A stretch of DNA of 64,000 nt, taken from Pegoplata infirma (taxonomy: Eukaryota; Arthropoda; Insecta; Diptera; Anthomyiidae). A program made the translations under genes and the position numbers. Each line of letters opens with the position of its first letter. Position 1 is the stretch's first letter. The stretch is taken from the NCBI GenBank assembly GCA_963921195.1, contig OY992536.1, positions 237,062,023 through 237,126,022 of the forward strand. The letters run 5' to 3'. Positions 48,346 to 59,326 of the stretch are shown in pieces. The notes below the pieces were generated by a model. That model made no database searches. It saw only the letters and a list, made by a program, of their open reading frames with translations, and was not told where the DNA came from.

Positions 48346-49239
48346 TAGGGTGACCATTTTTTTCTGAGCTTAAATCAGTACGCCCAAGTTTTCATGTTTT
48401 TTTTCTAGAAATAACTCTCTAAATTTTTTTCTATGAGAAAACACTGATGTTTTTTCAACACTCAAAAAATGTCGGTTAAACTAATTTGACCCCATGTATT
48501 TTGAAAAAACAACTGCAAAAACCAACTGTTAAAAAACAACAGCAAAAAACAACTGTTGTCGTTATTTTGCAGAAAATTTAGTTAACTTTAAACGACTTCA
48601 TTTGAATGTTTTGATCGTTTCAGTGCAGAAAATATAACAAAATTTCACAGGTTTTGAGAATAAGAAAATCCCTTAGATTTTTAAGTCTTTTTCTTTTGAA
48701 GTCTTTTTGACAACTTTTCCAGTAAGAAAACTTCACAGCTAATAAGCAGGTGTATTTTTTTTAATGGCTCTGGCTTTCTGAGCGCTTTTTCGAATAAGGT
48801 CTGATGACATTACCTCATCTAAGATCTCAGAAACATTTGGATTAATGCAATTTACATAATCTTGCTAAAAATATAAAAAACCATCGTCCCATTGAACTTT
48901 TCTTTATAGAAAACCTCAAAGATTCTGTGCGCATTTTCATATAAATTTAGGAAAATCAAAATAACCTCATGCTCAGATTCATTTTTGCGTTTTTATGAAT
49001 TATCTCATTTTCAGACTTAAGTTATAAAAAACAACTCTGACGACTTATATTATGGAAATTCAAGTTTTTGTACAGAAATTTCGAATAAAAATTATTTTTT
49101 ATGTTGAAATGTCCAAAAATCAGTACAATCAGTACATATTTTAAAAAATCAGTACAAATCAGTACAACGTTTTTTGATCAGTACACGTGATCAAAAATCA
49201 GTACATGTACTGATCAAATCAGTACGAATGGTCAGCCTA
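48346..49239. mobile_element. hAT-type element with 8-bp TSD ACTATATT
   Basis: Begins TAGGGTGACCATT and ends (complement) TAGGCTGACCATT, flanked on both sides by ACTATATT (48338-48345 and 49240-49247). Near the right end, AATCAGTAC is repeated some eight times within 49110-49230, and one copy lies near the left end (48375). 894 bp with no transposase ORF, so non-autonomous. Confidence 0.9.
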
Positions 49240-49282
49240 ACTATATTGCCACTTAGGCCGACTTAAAGTCGTTATTTTCAAA

Positions 49283-49563
49283 TTTTTGTTCTCTGTACAG
49301 ACAGTTGAGCTCAGGCTCTAATTATAATTATGTATTATAATTTTTTTAATCATGTTATATATGGTTTGAATTGAGAAAGGTGTGAAAGAAAAATTTATTT
49401 TTCTAAAAATTTAAGACATCCTGGTTCGTTTTTTACTAGTTTCATATAATCCAGTTATTAAAATCATCAGAAAAACTTTTAATGTCAAATTTATTCAGTT
49501 AATAATCTATTTTATTCTGTATGTGAAAATTATTAACAGATCGCAGCCGCCAGGGATTGAACC
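49283..49563 (-). mobile_element. tRNA-headed SINE with hammerhead, S1 copy 2
   Basis: Closely matches 47501-47785 through the B-box-like GGTTCAATCCCTGGCGG, then stops at about 49563 where unrelated sequence begins, so the head is lost. Retains the tail (GAGCCTGAGCTCAACTGTCT) and ribozyme. Confidence 0.75.
49415..49486 (-). ncRNA. Type I hammerhead ribozyme motif (S1 copy 2)
   Basis: Same plan as 47639-47708: GACATT, AAAA, GTTTTT, CTGATGA, stem-loop with AACTGG loop, GAAA, CTAGTA, AAAAAC, bulge, GATGTC. The outer stem I keeps pairing through a T-G wobble. One stem II base is changed (A to T), breaking one pair. Confidence 0.65.
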
Positions 49564-49604
49564 CATTGAGTTATGACACTATACAAGTAAATGAGCGATA
49601 TGTA

Positions 49605-50467
49605 CACAGAAAAAAACCTTGTCAAATTTCTAGAAAAGGTCTTGCTATCCCATTCTACTAATATTTGACAGCTTTAATGTTTTTTAACAAAAAATTGTTT
49701 ATCAAAATTTACATTTTTTTGTACATAACTAATTTTGTAATTTTACAAATTTTCAAGGTTTTTTTTACAAAAAATCTTAAATACGCGAGAATTCCTTGTA
49801 AGTTTTATTGTGCCAAAAAGTTGTAAATTTACAATTTTATTGGTAAAAGGCTTTTAAAATTACAATATATGTAGCTCGTAATTTTTACTAGGAATTCTAG
49901 TAAAATAGGAGGTAGCCAAAAATCTAGTGAAGTCACGAAACCTCCTTGTAAGTTTTATCGCGTCAAAAAAATTGTAAATTTTAAAATTTTTTGGTAAAAA
50001 GCTGAAAAATTACAAGGAATTGTTGTTAAATAGGGAGTACCCTAGTAAAAATATTATGCTAATTTTACTGAATAGATCTAATTTGATCCGTAAAATGGTT
50101 GAATCAAATAATATCTAAATGTATTACTTTAGATCAAAAAATATAAAAATTGATACAATTTGATCCTGAATTTGGTCAAATCTAACTAGATCAAATTGAT
50201 CTTATAATATCAATTTTTATATAATTTGATGAGCAAAACCAAAATACGAATCTAATCATATATGGAGCAATATCTAACCATATTAAGTGGATCAACCGTA
50301 TCAAAGTGATAGATACAATTTTATATAAATTTATACGGAAGCATATTAACTCATATAAGATTGTATCAAATTATATATGATTAGACCAGAAAATTTTTAC
50401 TCGGGTACCAAAAAAAAAAAAAAAAATAACAAGTTTTTCTTGTCATTTTACAAGTTTTTTTTTAGTG
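49605..50467. mobile_element. MITE with CACAGAAAAAAA end, TSD TA, TTGTAAATTTACAA interior
   Basis: Left CACAGAAAAAAACC after TA and right TTTTTTTTTAGTG before TA. The interior repeats AAATTTACAATTTTATTGGT and CCTTGTAAGTTTTAT as in 33507-33960. Interrupted by 50040-50405. Confidence 0.65.
50040..50405. mobile_element. Nested MITE with CCCTAGTAAAAAT termini, TSD TA
   Basis: Left CCCTAGTAAAAAT, right ATTTTTACTCGGG, TA on both sides (50038-50039 and 50406-50407). The interior has TTTGATC/GATCAAA and ATATATGATT motifs. 366 bp. Confidence 0.8.
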
Positions 50468-51386
50468 TAACAGGTTTAACAAAATGAAAAAAAAATTATA
50501 CAAATGTATAATTTTGGAGGTAGTTTAAGTTCTATAAGGGGAAATTCTGTTACGTATTCTGTTAAAATCCATTTCAAAACTATTTCCACTTATTTTTGGT
50601 TATCAAAAAATTTTTTGAGTGTACATGTGTTAAATTTACCATTGTCTATGTGTGCTGTATTTGGTGTTTGTATTTGTTGAGGAATCTCTGCCAAAAGTAA
50701 TTTTATTTTACAAAGTGTTAACATAGAAAATAGTGTCTGGGTATAGAAATTGCTTACACATACATTTGAACGTCTATCAGCAGCACAGTGGGACAAACAC
50801 AAATTTATCAGGAGTCAAATTGTGATACCCAAAGTATTGCTTAGCAAAGTTATGTTCTAACCATCAAAACGAATTTAAAAAAGAGAAATAAAAAGAAAGG
50901 AAAGGAAAGAGATAGATATGTTTGAAATATTTTCACAGGAAAAAATATAATTTTCTAAGCCCCTTTGTACAAGTGCAAGACTAAAGACTTATTTTCGTAT
51001 ATAAATGTGACACATGTTTATAAATAGTACAAAAAAAATATAAAAAATGCGTGTTTATCAGAGGTTGTGAAGGTTCTTTAAGTGAGATTTGTTTACATTT
51101 TTTTTTTTTAATTTTTACTTTCAATATTAGAACTTTTTCCACTGTGCACAAGTGTGAATTTTGTTTAAATGAATTGTATTAACAAATAACAACACTTACA
51201 TACATACACTTTTATGTAGCAGAAACTAAATAAAATTTAATTTTCATTTAGTAAAAACACCAGAGTAGAATGAATATCTTCAAAGACTTTAACTTACATT
51301 AAAAAGAATGTTATAAATTTGTTAATTTGCAACTTATACCATAAACTTGTGTTAGTGTTTTTTTTTTTTCATACAAATATATACAT
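50468..51386. other. AT-rich stretch, possibly single-copy
   Basis: No terminal repeats and no similarity to other parts of the window noticed. Contains AGAAAGGAAAGGAAAGAGA-type purine runs. Short frames are not supported as genes. Confidence 0.5.
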
Positions 51387-51873
51387 TAGAGATGGGCACA
51401 TGAGCAGATTAGTGCGTGATTCACTTAATTTACGCGTGAGTTCGACTGAATCCAATTTTATCCACGTGATTGTGAGTAAGCATGAGTGGTGAAAAAAATT
51501 GCGTGAATAAGAGTTTTGCGTGAGTGAGTGTTCGCAAGGCGATTTCTTTTGGGTGATTTTTTTCCTTGTAATTTCCATTCGTACTAAAAAACAAAATAAA
51601 ATTTGGCTTAACTTTAAATTTCACCCCGAAAAAAAAATAAATTTGGCTAAACTTTTTATGATTTATGATTTTTGAATTTTTTAGACTTTTTTGTATAAAA
51701 GTTTCGTGAGTGGGAAATTACGAGAATGTGAGAAAAGCTTGTATGTGTGCACATGATTGTGAATTGTATTACATTTTCACAAAGGATTGTGAGTCGAAAA
51801 AATATGAGTGTGAAAATTCCTGTAGTAAGCGTGAGTGAGTGTGAGTCAAAATTCACTCACGCGACCATCTCTA
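51387..51873. mobile_element. hAT-like MITE TAGAGATGGGC, copy B
   Basis: TAGAGATGGGCACATGAGC at the left and CCATCTCTA at the right; the flanks ATATACAT and ATATGTAT agree at 6 of 8. The interior is full of GTGAGTGTGA/TCACTCACG motifs. The first 35 bases match copy C at 59327. Confidence 0.75.
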
Positions 51874-52424
51874 ATATGTATAACAAACTTATGCAACAAC
51901 AATTGGAACCACGCTCAAAATATTTTGTAGGCAAAAACAAATGAAAAACACATTTATAACAAGTGACAAAGCACTTGAAAACTATTCCAGTAATTATTCA
52001 TTTGTTTAAAACAAACATCAAAATTTATTTTTTACTGTTCATACAATTTTCAAAAATAAATAACATTGAACATTAAAAAATATCGTCACTTTCATTTTTT
52101 TACAAACAAATTGGAAAAAATAACCTACGAAAACATTAAAAATTAATGATTGTTGTGTTAGTTTTACCAACAAATTAAAAAAAAACTACATACGAAAACA
52201 TTAAAAAATAATGATTTAGTAGGTTGTTTTTACAATTTTTCTATTAAATTATTTTTTAAAAATTCGAAAAATCGAATTCGCAATCAACTACATTCTGGCC
52301 AGACTCTCTACCCATCGTGCCAAAGTCACTTGATACAAACATGTTTTTATATTTTTATAAATAATTTTTTGATTTTTTTTTTTACAAAAAATAACCCACA
52401 CAAGTAGGTAAAAATTAATGATTT
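51874..52424. other. AT-rich stretch with MITE-Q-like fragments
   Basis: 52080-52250 has AACATTAAAAATTAATGATT and related pieces as in MITE-Q. 52300-52325 is a decayed inverse of the CTGATGA...GGCC motif at 18858. No gene. Confidence 0.45.
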
Positions 52425-52696
52425 TTTCTTAAAAAATGCCAACAAGTAAAAAAAAAATAACGTACACAAATCATTAAAAATTAAAGAAGAATCACTTATG
52501 TTTACTAACAGAATAAAAATAAAAGACTTTAAAAATTTAATGCTAATGAAAGTCTTTATTTTTTATGTTGTTATTTTTGAAACAAAGAATAGAAATAGTC
52601 GTTAAAAATAACTGAACATTAAACAAATAGTTTTTCTTTTAAAAACGACAAAACGTAAAGCTTTTTAAATAAACTACAAACAATGTTTTTTAAGTG
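52425..52696 (+). mobile_element. MITE-Q copy 2
   Basis: Shares ACGTACACAAATCATTAAAA, GAAAGTCTTTATTTTTTATG, ACTGAACATTAAACAAAT and ATAAACTACAAACA with 23086-23342, in the same orientation. The termini are less clear than in copy 1. Confidence 0.6.
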
Positions 52697-52818
52697 CAGA
52701 CAGTAAATTATTATTTTTAAACTACAAAAAAATTAGAAAATAAGAAATCCCTAATAAAATTATTGAATTTTCTTTTAAAATAACTTTACTGATTACTGAT
52801 TAGGTTATTTTAAACCTA
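52697..52818. other. Spacer
   Basis: Nothing recognised. Confidence 0.4.
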
Positions 52819-53308
52819 CACAGAAAAAAAAACGAATTGTTATATTGACCCCCATATTTGTGAATACAATTAATTTTTTCACTGAGAGTGCTCCTATACG
52901 GAAATTTGTAATATTAACAAACGTTTGTAAATTTTGATTGTTGAAAAAATATTTTTTTCGTTTTCAACAAAGAAATTCAACAAAAACAAACACAATTTAT
53001 TGATGTGACAAAGTTACAAAAATCTAAAATTTTTTTTCAACAAAGAAATTCAACAAACACAATTTGTTGATCTGACGAATGAAACTTTCTTTTCACCAAA
53101 GAAATTTAACAAACACAAAAACTATTTATTGACATGATAAAATAATTTTGAAATAAAATTACTTGACTGAGTTTGTTGAAAACAAAATCGAAGTTTTGTA
53201 TTATGGATTAACAGGCGGCCGTTTTTACTAAATGTTTGGTTGATATCATGACTGGTTGATTTACAATTGATGTTTGTTGATTTAAATTTGACGATTTTAT
53301 TTTCTGTG
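52819..53308. mobile_element. MITE with CACAGAAAA termini, TSD TA
   Basis: Left CACAGAAAAAAAAACG, right TTTTATTTTCTGTG, TA on both sides (52817-52818 and 53309-53310). The interior repeats AAAGAAATTCAACAAACACA and TTTGTTGA in both orientations. 490 bp, no ORF. Confidence 0.8.
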
Positions 53309-53430
53309 TACAAACAATCTCTAGATTAAATGCATTGCTTCAGTTGGAAAAAAAGCTTTTCTGTTAAAGTCACACACAAACCTACTATGAGTTAAACAAA
53401 ATACGTTTCGACACTGATGTTTGTATACCG
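53309..53430. other. Spacer
   Basis: Nothing recognised. Confidence 0.4.
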
Positions 53431-53690
53431 ATCATAGCCTAAGTAGTTAGAGCGCCGGTATACAAAACCATGAGTGATTAGAAGCACAGGTTCAAATCTC
53501 ATGGCAGGCTAGTCTGTTGCTAAAAAAAACATATAAAGAATTTTTCTAGCAAATATTAAACAATCAATTTAATGTAATGTCCTACTGATGACGTAGAAGT
53601 GGCTACAGAAACCATGGTCTAGGGTAAATCCACATTTAATTTAATCTTTAGAAGACACAATTTTCTTCTTCAATCAAAAAAAAAACACAA
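53431..53690 (+). mobile_element. tRNA-headed SINE with hammerhead ribozyme, subfamily S2
   Basis: 53436-53510 is a 75-nt tRNA-like head with pairing ends AGCCT/AGGCT, an A-box-like TAGCCTAAGTAGTTAGAGC and a B-box-like GGTTCAAATC (53489-53498). The anticodon arm is degenerate, so it is not a working tRNA gene. It is followed by TCTGTTGCTAAAAAAAACAT, a hammerhead motif (53573-53637), a T/A-rich region and an A-rich end near 53675-53690. The order head, about 60-nt linker, ribozyme, AT tail is that of S1, and the linker begins with the same TCTGTTR...ACATATA text. Confidence 0.7.
53573..53637 (+). ncRNA. Type I hammerhead ribozyme motif (S2)
   Basis: TGTCCTA (53578-53584), CTGATGA (53585-53591), a stem-loop with GTAG-AAGTGG-CTAC, GAAA (53608-53611), CCATGG and T forming a minimal stem III, C17 (53619), then TAGGGTA. 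Stem I pairs TGTCCTA with TAGGGTA (two wobbles). Beyond an AA/AATCC internal loop there is a further AATGT/ACATT stem. The loop AAGTGG is nearly that of S1 (AACTGG) although the stem sequence differs. The C-A at 10.1/11.1 is unfavourable and could be decay. Confidence 0.7.
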
Positions 53691-54465
53691 ACAACAAATT
53701 AAATACACTTGGCTTACGCCAAAAAATATAATAAATAGTTAATGACATAATTTTCATAGTGTTGTAGTTTACAAGCTTTCTATTAAAAATTTTGTAATTT
53801 TACAAGATTTTTACCAATAAAATTGTAAATTTACAATTTTTTGACGCGGTAAGACTTACAAGGAGGTTTCGTAACTTTACTAGATTTTTTGCTGCCTCCT
53901 TATAAAAATATTATTTTATATTTTTCCATTTTTAAGTATTTTGCGCATGCCGCACAAACTTTCAAACTTTGACAACCTCTAGTAAAATTTTATGAGAAAA
54001 ATATTTGTAGACCATTTAACCCTTTTAACGGATGTTTTATTAGACTTCTGTGTTAAGTTTTGAAAAAGGACGAAAATGTTCCCTTAAAATGTAAGTTAGA
54101 GGGTTAATGTGTTCTATGATAAATACCACCATACACTTTCACTGAAGGCCATATTTTAAAGCTCAGATGTGTTTTTATTATAGTTTTTTTTTAATGTTTT
54201 CCAAACGCCTTTTATAGAAAATTAAAAACTTTAGTGGTCCATAAAAAAGGTCCCCGAGCCGACTTTACAAAACCCTTGATATTATCTATTTGATTGTCTA
54301 CTTTCATGTGGCGTTGAAGCCATTGAGACAAATTTTTCTTGTTGCACAGTGTTATAAATGTTTGGTAAGACATCCTAAAATAATGCTTTTAATAAGGGGT
54401 GTGCATTATGAAGTAATGTGTTACTACCCATTACCATGATTGTGTTGCGATCACAGTTTTTGCTC
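53691..54465. other. Mixed MITE fragments
   Basis: 53745-53960 is an inverted fragment of the TTGTAAATTTACAA family. 54390-54445 (AAGTAATGTGTTACTACCCA) resembles the interior of 46368-46854. The rest is unassigned; no gene. Confidence 0.45.
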
Positions 54466-55262
54466 GTCCGACAACGGTAAATCTATGGTTGTTTATTCGA
54501 AGTAAAAAATAAAATCTCAGACCTTGAGATTTTTTTCTATAGAACAAGTCTCAAATTCTGGAATTCTGAGATCTTAATACTATAGAAAATGTCTTAGACT
54601 CTGAAACCTTCTTCCAATAGAATAAGTTGCAATTTCTAAAAACTTTTTTCGACAGATAAAGTCTTAGATTTTGAGACCTTTTCCTTTCGAAAAAGTCTCA
54701 GACTCTGTGACCTTGTCCTTTTGAAAAAGCCTCAGATTCTGAGACTTTTTCCTATAAAACAGGTCAGAAATGCAGAAGATTTGAGACCTTTTCCCTAGAG
54801 AAAAAGTCTCAGATTCTTATGTCTTTTTCCTATGGAAAAAGTCTATGATTCTGCGGCCTTTTTCCTGCAAAAAAAGTCTCAAATTACTTTTTCTACAGAA
54901 AGAGCTTTAGATTATGGAACTTTTTTCTTATTTTTTCTTAGAAAAAGTCTTTGATTCTGAATTTCAGATTCTAATACATTTTGCCTATAGGAAAACTATA
55001 ATTGTGAGTATTTTTTTTGTACTAAAACTGCCACGTTTACAACAATTTTTCCCAACTAAAATTTTTCTTCATAATAAGAACTTCTAGATTGACAGATATT
55101 TTTTCACAGAAAATGTTAAGATTTAGTCATACTTTTCCTTTAAAATTTTTCAGATTTTCCCTTTTTAGATTTTTCCTTTAAAAATGTTCAGATTTTTTTC
55201 TATGATCAATTTCGAATTTCAAATTTTTTTTTAGGAAATTTTTTTAAAGAGTTTTATTCATT
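54466..55262. repeat. Minisatellite of AGTCTCAGATTCTGAGAC units
   Basis: 54520-55010 is a diverged tandem array with the same unit type as 37880-38900 (GAAAAAGTCTCAGATTCTGA then GACCTTTTTCC). It is preceded by GCTCGTCCGACAACGGTAAA ... ATTCGAAGTAAAAA, shared with 39095-39155. 55018-55245 matches 31555-31770. Confidence 0.65.
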
Positions 55263-55267
55263 CTTTT

Positions 55268-56350
55268 AATACCCCACCACAGTAAGGGGATATGATCACT
55301 TTGTCATTCCGTTTGTAACGCATCGAAATATCGGTCGGGGTCCCCATAAAGTAAACATATTATTGATCCATTATCGATTCTTAGACATTCTATGAATGTC
55401 TGTCAGCACGTCCGTCCGTCTGTAGATAACTCAAAGCAGTCCAAAATAAAATAGCTAGGATCCTGAAGTTTGGCACTAATATGTTTCATGGTCATAGGCA
55501 GGTTAAGTTCGTAAACGGGCAAAATCAGATCAGGGGAAAAAAGTTTCCACTTGATGAACTAAACCAACCTCTGAAAACTATTTTTTTTTTTACTTGTTTT
55601 TTTTTTTGTATTTGTGTTAAGCAAATGAAGAATTTTTATAAAACAAGAAGTTAAAAGTACCGTAGTTGACCCAGCGGGTTAAAAAATTTTAATTTTTTTG
55701 TCCGTCCGTCCGTCTGTAGTTAACACGATACAGTCCAAAATAAAAGAGCTAGACTCCTCAAGTTTGGCACGAATATGCCTTATGGTCCTAGGCAGGTTAA
55801 GTTCGGAAATGGGCAAAATAGGACCAGGGGGAAAAAAGTTTCCCCTTGAAGAAACCTTAAACTAAACCAACCTCTGAAAAATATATATTTTTTACACAAT
55901 TTTTTGTCTTTTTGTTTAACAAATGCAACATTTTTATTCTACAACAAGTTCAAAGTCCTGCATTTGGACCCTGAGAATTAGAAAAGGTAGTTTTTTCGGC
56001 CCGCCCCCCTTTTATGGGCGTAGATTAAAAAAAATTAATTATGACAAACTTGCACTTCTTTAGTGCAAAAAGCATAAGAATGAATTTTTAAATACATATT
56101 CGAGAGGAAATTTGCCGCCCCCCCAATCACTAAGACCCCCCTGAAAAACGCAAATGCAAACTTGCACTTCTTTAGTGCAAAAAGCATAAGAATGAATTTT
56201 TAAATACATATTCGAGAGGAAATTTGGCGCCCCCCCCCAATCACCAAGACCCCCCTGAAAAACGCAACTGCACTTTATTTTTTTTTATTTTTTGCATGTT
56301 GGAGTGTATAAAATTTTCGGCACAGACGAATTTAATACTCTTACTTGTTT
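55268..56350 (+). mobile_element. HINE-like type B, two joined copies
   Basis: First part 55268-55690: TAATACCCCACCACAGTAAG hairpin, CTTTGTCATTCCGTTTGTAA, GTCC array near 55405. Second part begins at about 55690 directly at a GTCC/GTCT array (GTCCGTCCGTCCGTCTGTAG) and repeats the type B body, ending with TTTTCGGCACAGACGAATT and CTTACTTGTTT at 56350. The layout suggests unequal recombination or insertion at the microsatellite. A 112-bp tandem duplication lies inside the second part. Confidence 0.75.
56045..56268 (+). repeat. 112-bp tandem duplication
   Basis: CAAACTTGCACTTCTTTAGT through GAAAAACGCAA occurs twice in a row (starts 56045 and 56157) with very few differences, including a variable C run. 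Almost identical units point to a recent event. Confidence 0.9.
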
Positions 56351-57707
56351 TTTTTTTAATGTTAATATCATATTTGGTTTATTTACAATAGTGTCTCAAA
56401 ATCAAATATCAAAATTTGATAAGTCCTATTTTAAGATAATAAAATTTAAACTTAAAACTTAAAAGTCAAAGTTAAATGCCATGAAATTAAAAATTAAAGA
56501 AAAAGAGAATTTTAAAATTATTGCAACTACTCTCTTACCTTTGTATGGTAATTTATCATGTTGCTAAAGAAAAAAGCTTCTAACTTGAATGTCCTTTTTT
56601 TCTATTTGTTGTTTTTGTTATTCGCTGGTAGCTGCTATTACCATACAACGTTAACTGCTACCACTATATCACCATCACACTAAAACTCATGTATTCTTAC
56701 ACTATCAACCAAACGGCCAACAAACCAAGCATTCAGCCAACCAACAATCCAGCCAAGTTAAGCTAAAGCCATGCAACAACAAGTATAAAAAGGAGCAGTT
56801 AGTTTTATTTTCTATTTTTAGGTATTCACAATGAAAAAGTAGCCAAAGATTTGCCAACATTGATAAATGTTTTACCATCTATGTAGACACTGAACAAGTA
56901 CAAAGCGTTTTATAACAGTGGCAAACTCATAAAAAGGCCAACGGTTTTACTAACAAAGTTTTTTAAATAAATACACGCACATATACAAATGTACACACAA
57001 ACACACACGATACCATTTTTCACGTGAATTACTTAAACTACTCACACACAATCATACCGTGTTAAAAGTTTTAGTATGTTCATATAATGGAAGCAGGATA
57101 TTTAAAATTACAACATAATGTAAGACGAAAAATTTGCATTCCAACAAAAAATATAAAAAAAAATTTTTTCAACATTTTTTTGTTTTTCTAAACAAATGGG
57201 AGAAAAAATATTTAGTCGAATTACACATACTACTACCACTATTACAATCTTGTATTGAAATAGTTGAGGGTTTTAAAATATTAAAACTTAAAGAAATAAT
57301 GAAATTTTCAATACTATACTTTTTAAATATGTAAGGGAATTACACTAAAAAAAAATACATGTAACTCCGTTTTGGAGAAAAAATATTCTACACGCAAAAA
57401 CGCGTACAGGAATTAGTTTTTTGTATTTAGTAAATGAGAAGTACTAATAAAAATGTAACTATTACTGTAATTTACTACGGTTTTAGTAAATAAAAAAATC
57501 CTAAAAAGCCGTACATATAAATTTATTTTTAGTAATTAAAACTTGTTTGAAATTAACCAAAAAAAATTTAATTTTTTGAATTTTTTCACAAGATTTTTTA
57601 AAAAATTAAACAGATTAAACTTACAGAAAAAACTATAATTACACTGTGATACACTCAAAATAATTCTACAGTAGAAGTTTTAGTAAGTGATTTTGTACCC
57701 AAATCTA
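56351..57707. other. AT-rich stretch, in part possibly single-copy
   Basis: 56520-57070 shows no similarity to the repeats of the window and includes CACACAAACACACACGA-type simple sequence. 57345-57700 has CACTAAAAAAAAATAC and other MITE-like pieces without a resolved pair of ends. No gene supported. Confidence 0.45.
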
Positions 57708-57952
57708 CACTCAAAAAATTATATCACGAACTGTTTGTAGTTTATTTAAAAAGTTTTATGTTTTGTCGTTTTTAAAAGAAAAAACATTTGTTCAATGTTC
57801 AGTTTGTTTCAAAAATAACAACATAAAAAATAAAGACTTTCATTAGCATTCAATTTTTAATTTTTAATTTTGTTCTGTAAGTAAAAATAAGTGATTCTTC
57901 TTTAATTTTTAATGATTTGTGTACGTTATTTTTTTAAATTTTTAAAATTTTT

Positions 57953-58865
57953 CTAAAAGTAATCCACAACCGTATCTACAATAAATGTGAGGCACATATG
58001 GGTAGAACTCAGTTTGGTTTTAAATCAGGAACTGGTACTCGTGAAGCATTATTTTGCGTTCAAACCCTTGTACAGAATTGCATGGATGTACGTAAAGATG
58101 TCTTTCTGTGTTTCGTAGACTACGAAAAAGCATTTGATAAAGTAAAACACGAAAAACTAATGGAAGTACTGCAAAAATTGGACATAGATGGCAAGGATAT
58201 CCAATGCATTCAAAACTTATATTGGAATCAAAAAGCTCATGTCAGAAATAACGATGGCTACACGAATGACATTGATATTAGAAGTGGAGTACGGCAAGGT
58301 TGTATCCTTTCGCCACTACTTTTTAATTTGTATACGGAGGCTCTATTTAGTGAAGCTTTAGAAGACGAGGAAAAGGGTATAAAAGTTAATGGCGAGTTTA
58401 TAAATAACATACGATACGCAGACGATACAACTTTGATATCAGACAATCTTCCGGATTTACAAATACTTCTTAACAATATTCAGAAAAGCAGCGATTTATA
58501 TGGTCTTAATATAAACATAAGCAAAACCAAAATAATGATTATAAGTCGTAATAAAGTTCCATATATCAATGCGCAACTTGTAATAAATAACAACCCAATA
58601 GAACGTGTGACTAGTTTCAAATATTTGGGTGCTTGGCTTACAGAAGATTGGACAGCAGACAAAGAAATAAAGTGTCGGATTGAAATGGCCCGAGCATCTT
58701 TTATAAAGTATAAAAAAATGTTATGTAGCCGCCAAATAAACATACAACTTCGCCTCCGGATGGTAAAAAGCTACATATGGTCAATTTTGTTATATTCCAT
58801 GGAGTCATGGACTCTTAAAACCACACACATGAATAAGCTTGAAAGTTTTGAAATGTGGATATATC
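57953..58865 (+). pseudogene. RTE reverse transcriptase, N-terminal fragment
   Basis: The similarity to endonuclease-reverse transcriptases of the RTE group begins at about 57953 (HNRIYNKCEAH...), upstream of the first ATG at 57998. From that ATG: QFGFKSGTGTREAL at 5-18, the first catalytic Asp in FVDYEKAFDKV (39-49), GVRQGCILSPLLFNLY (97-112), YADD (140-143), NISKTK (173-178), FKYLGAWL (207-214), and a thumb region to MWIY (286-289). The frame then runs into the inserted element and stops at 58948, giving a false tail. The endonuclease domain is absent through 5' truncation. The product would be a reverse transcriptase acting on its own RNA; this copy cannot work. Confidence 0.92.
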
Positions 58866-59063
58866 CAGCGTTTAAATTACTACGAAGAAAGTTGCTTAAA
58901 CAACCAAAATTGACGATATGTATAGTTTTAAAAACAAACAATATGTAAATCATTCAATTGCTATAACTACTAATACTTGCACATTTCTGTTTTTGTAGCG
59001 AGAGCTTACGATTGTTTTTAAAAATGAATAAGTAGCAAATAAAACAAAAACATTAGAATTGTG

Positions 59064-59196
59064 TAGCCTGCAAGTAGCCTACAAATTATTTTTGGTAGCC
59101 TACCTGTAGCCTACAAATTATTTTTGGTAGCCTACCTGTAGCCTACAAATTATTTTTGGTAGCCTACAAATATTGTTTTTGTAGCCTACAAAGAGA
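59064..59196. repeat. Subterminal GTAGCCTACAAA repeats of the hAT element
   Basis: Three near-identical units of GTAGCCTACAAATTATTTTT with GGTAGCCTACCT between them, plus further copies. The right-hand set is at 60510-60595. Probable transposase-binding sites. Confidence 0.8.
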
Positions 59197-59326
59197 AAAT
59201 TTAATAAAACTATAACACACACACTCATCTTGTTTAACATAACTGTTTTATTTTAATGTGTATAAAGAATAGGATTGGAAAAAAACTTTGGCAAACATTG
59301 TTGTGGTGTACCCTTGTCATTAAAAG

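Noticed and set aside
53436..53510. A functional tRNA gene
   Set aside because: Length and boxes fit, but the anticodon arm lacks U33 and pairs poorly, the T arm is imperfect, and the segment is joined to a SINE body.
58866..58948. C-terminal 27 residues of the RT frame (after MWIY)
   Set aside because: This tail is translated from the terminal repeat of the inserted hAT element, not from RT.
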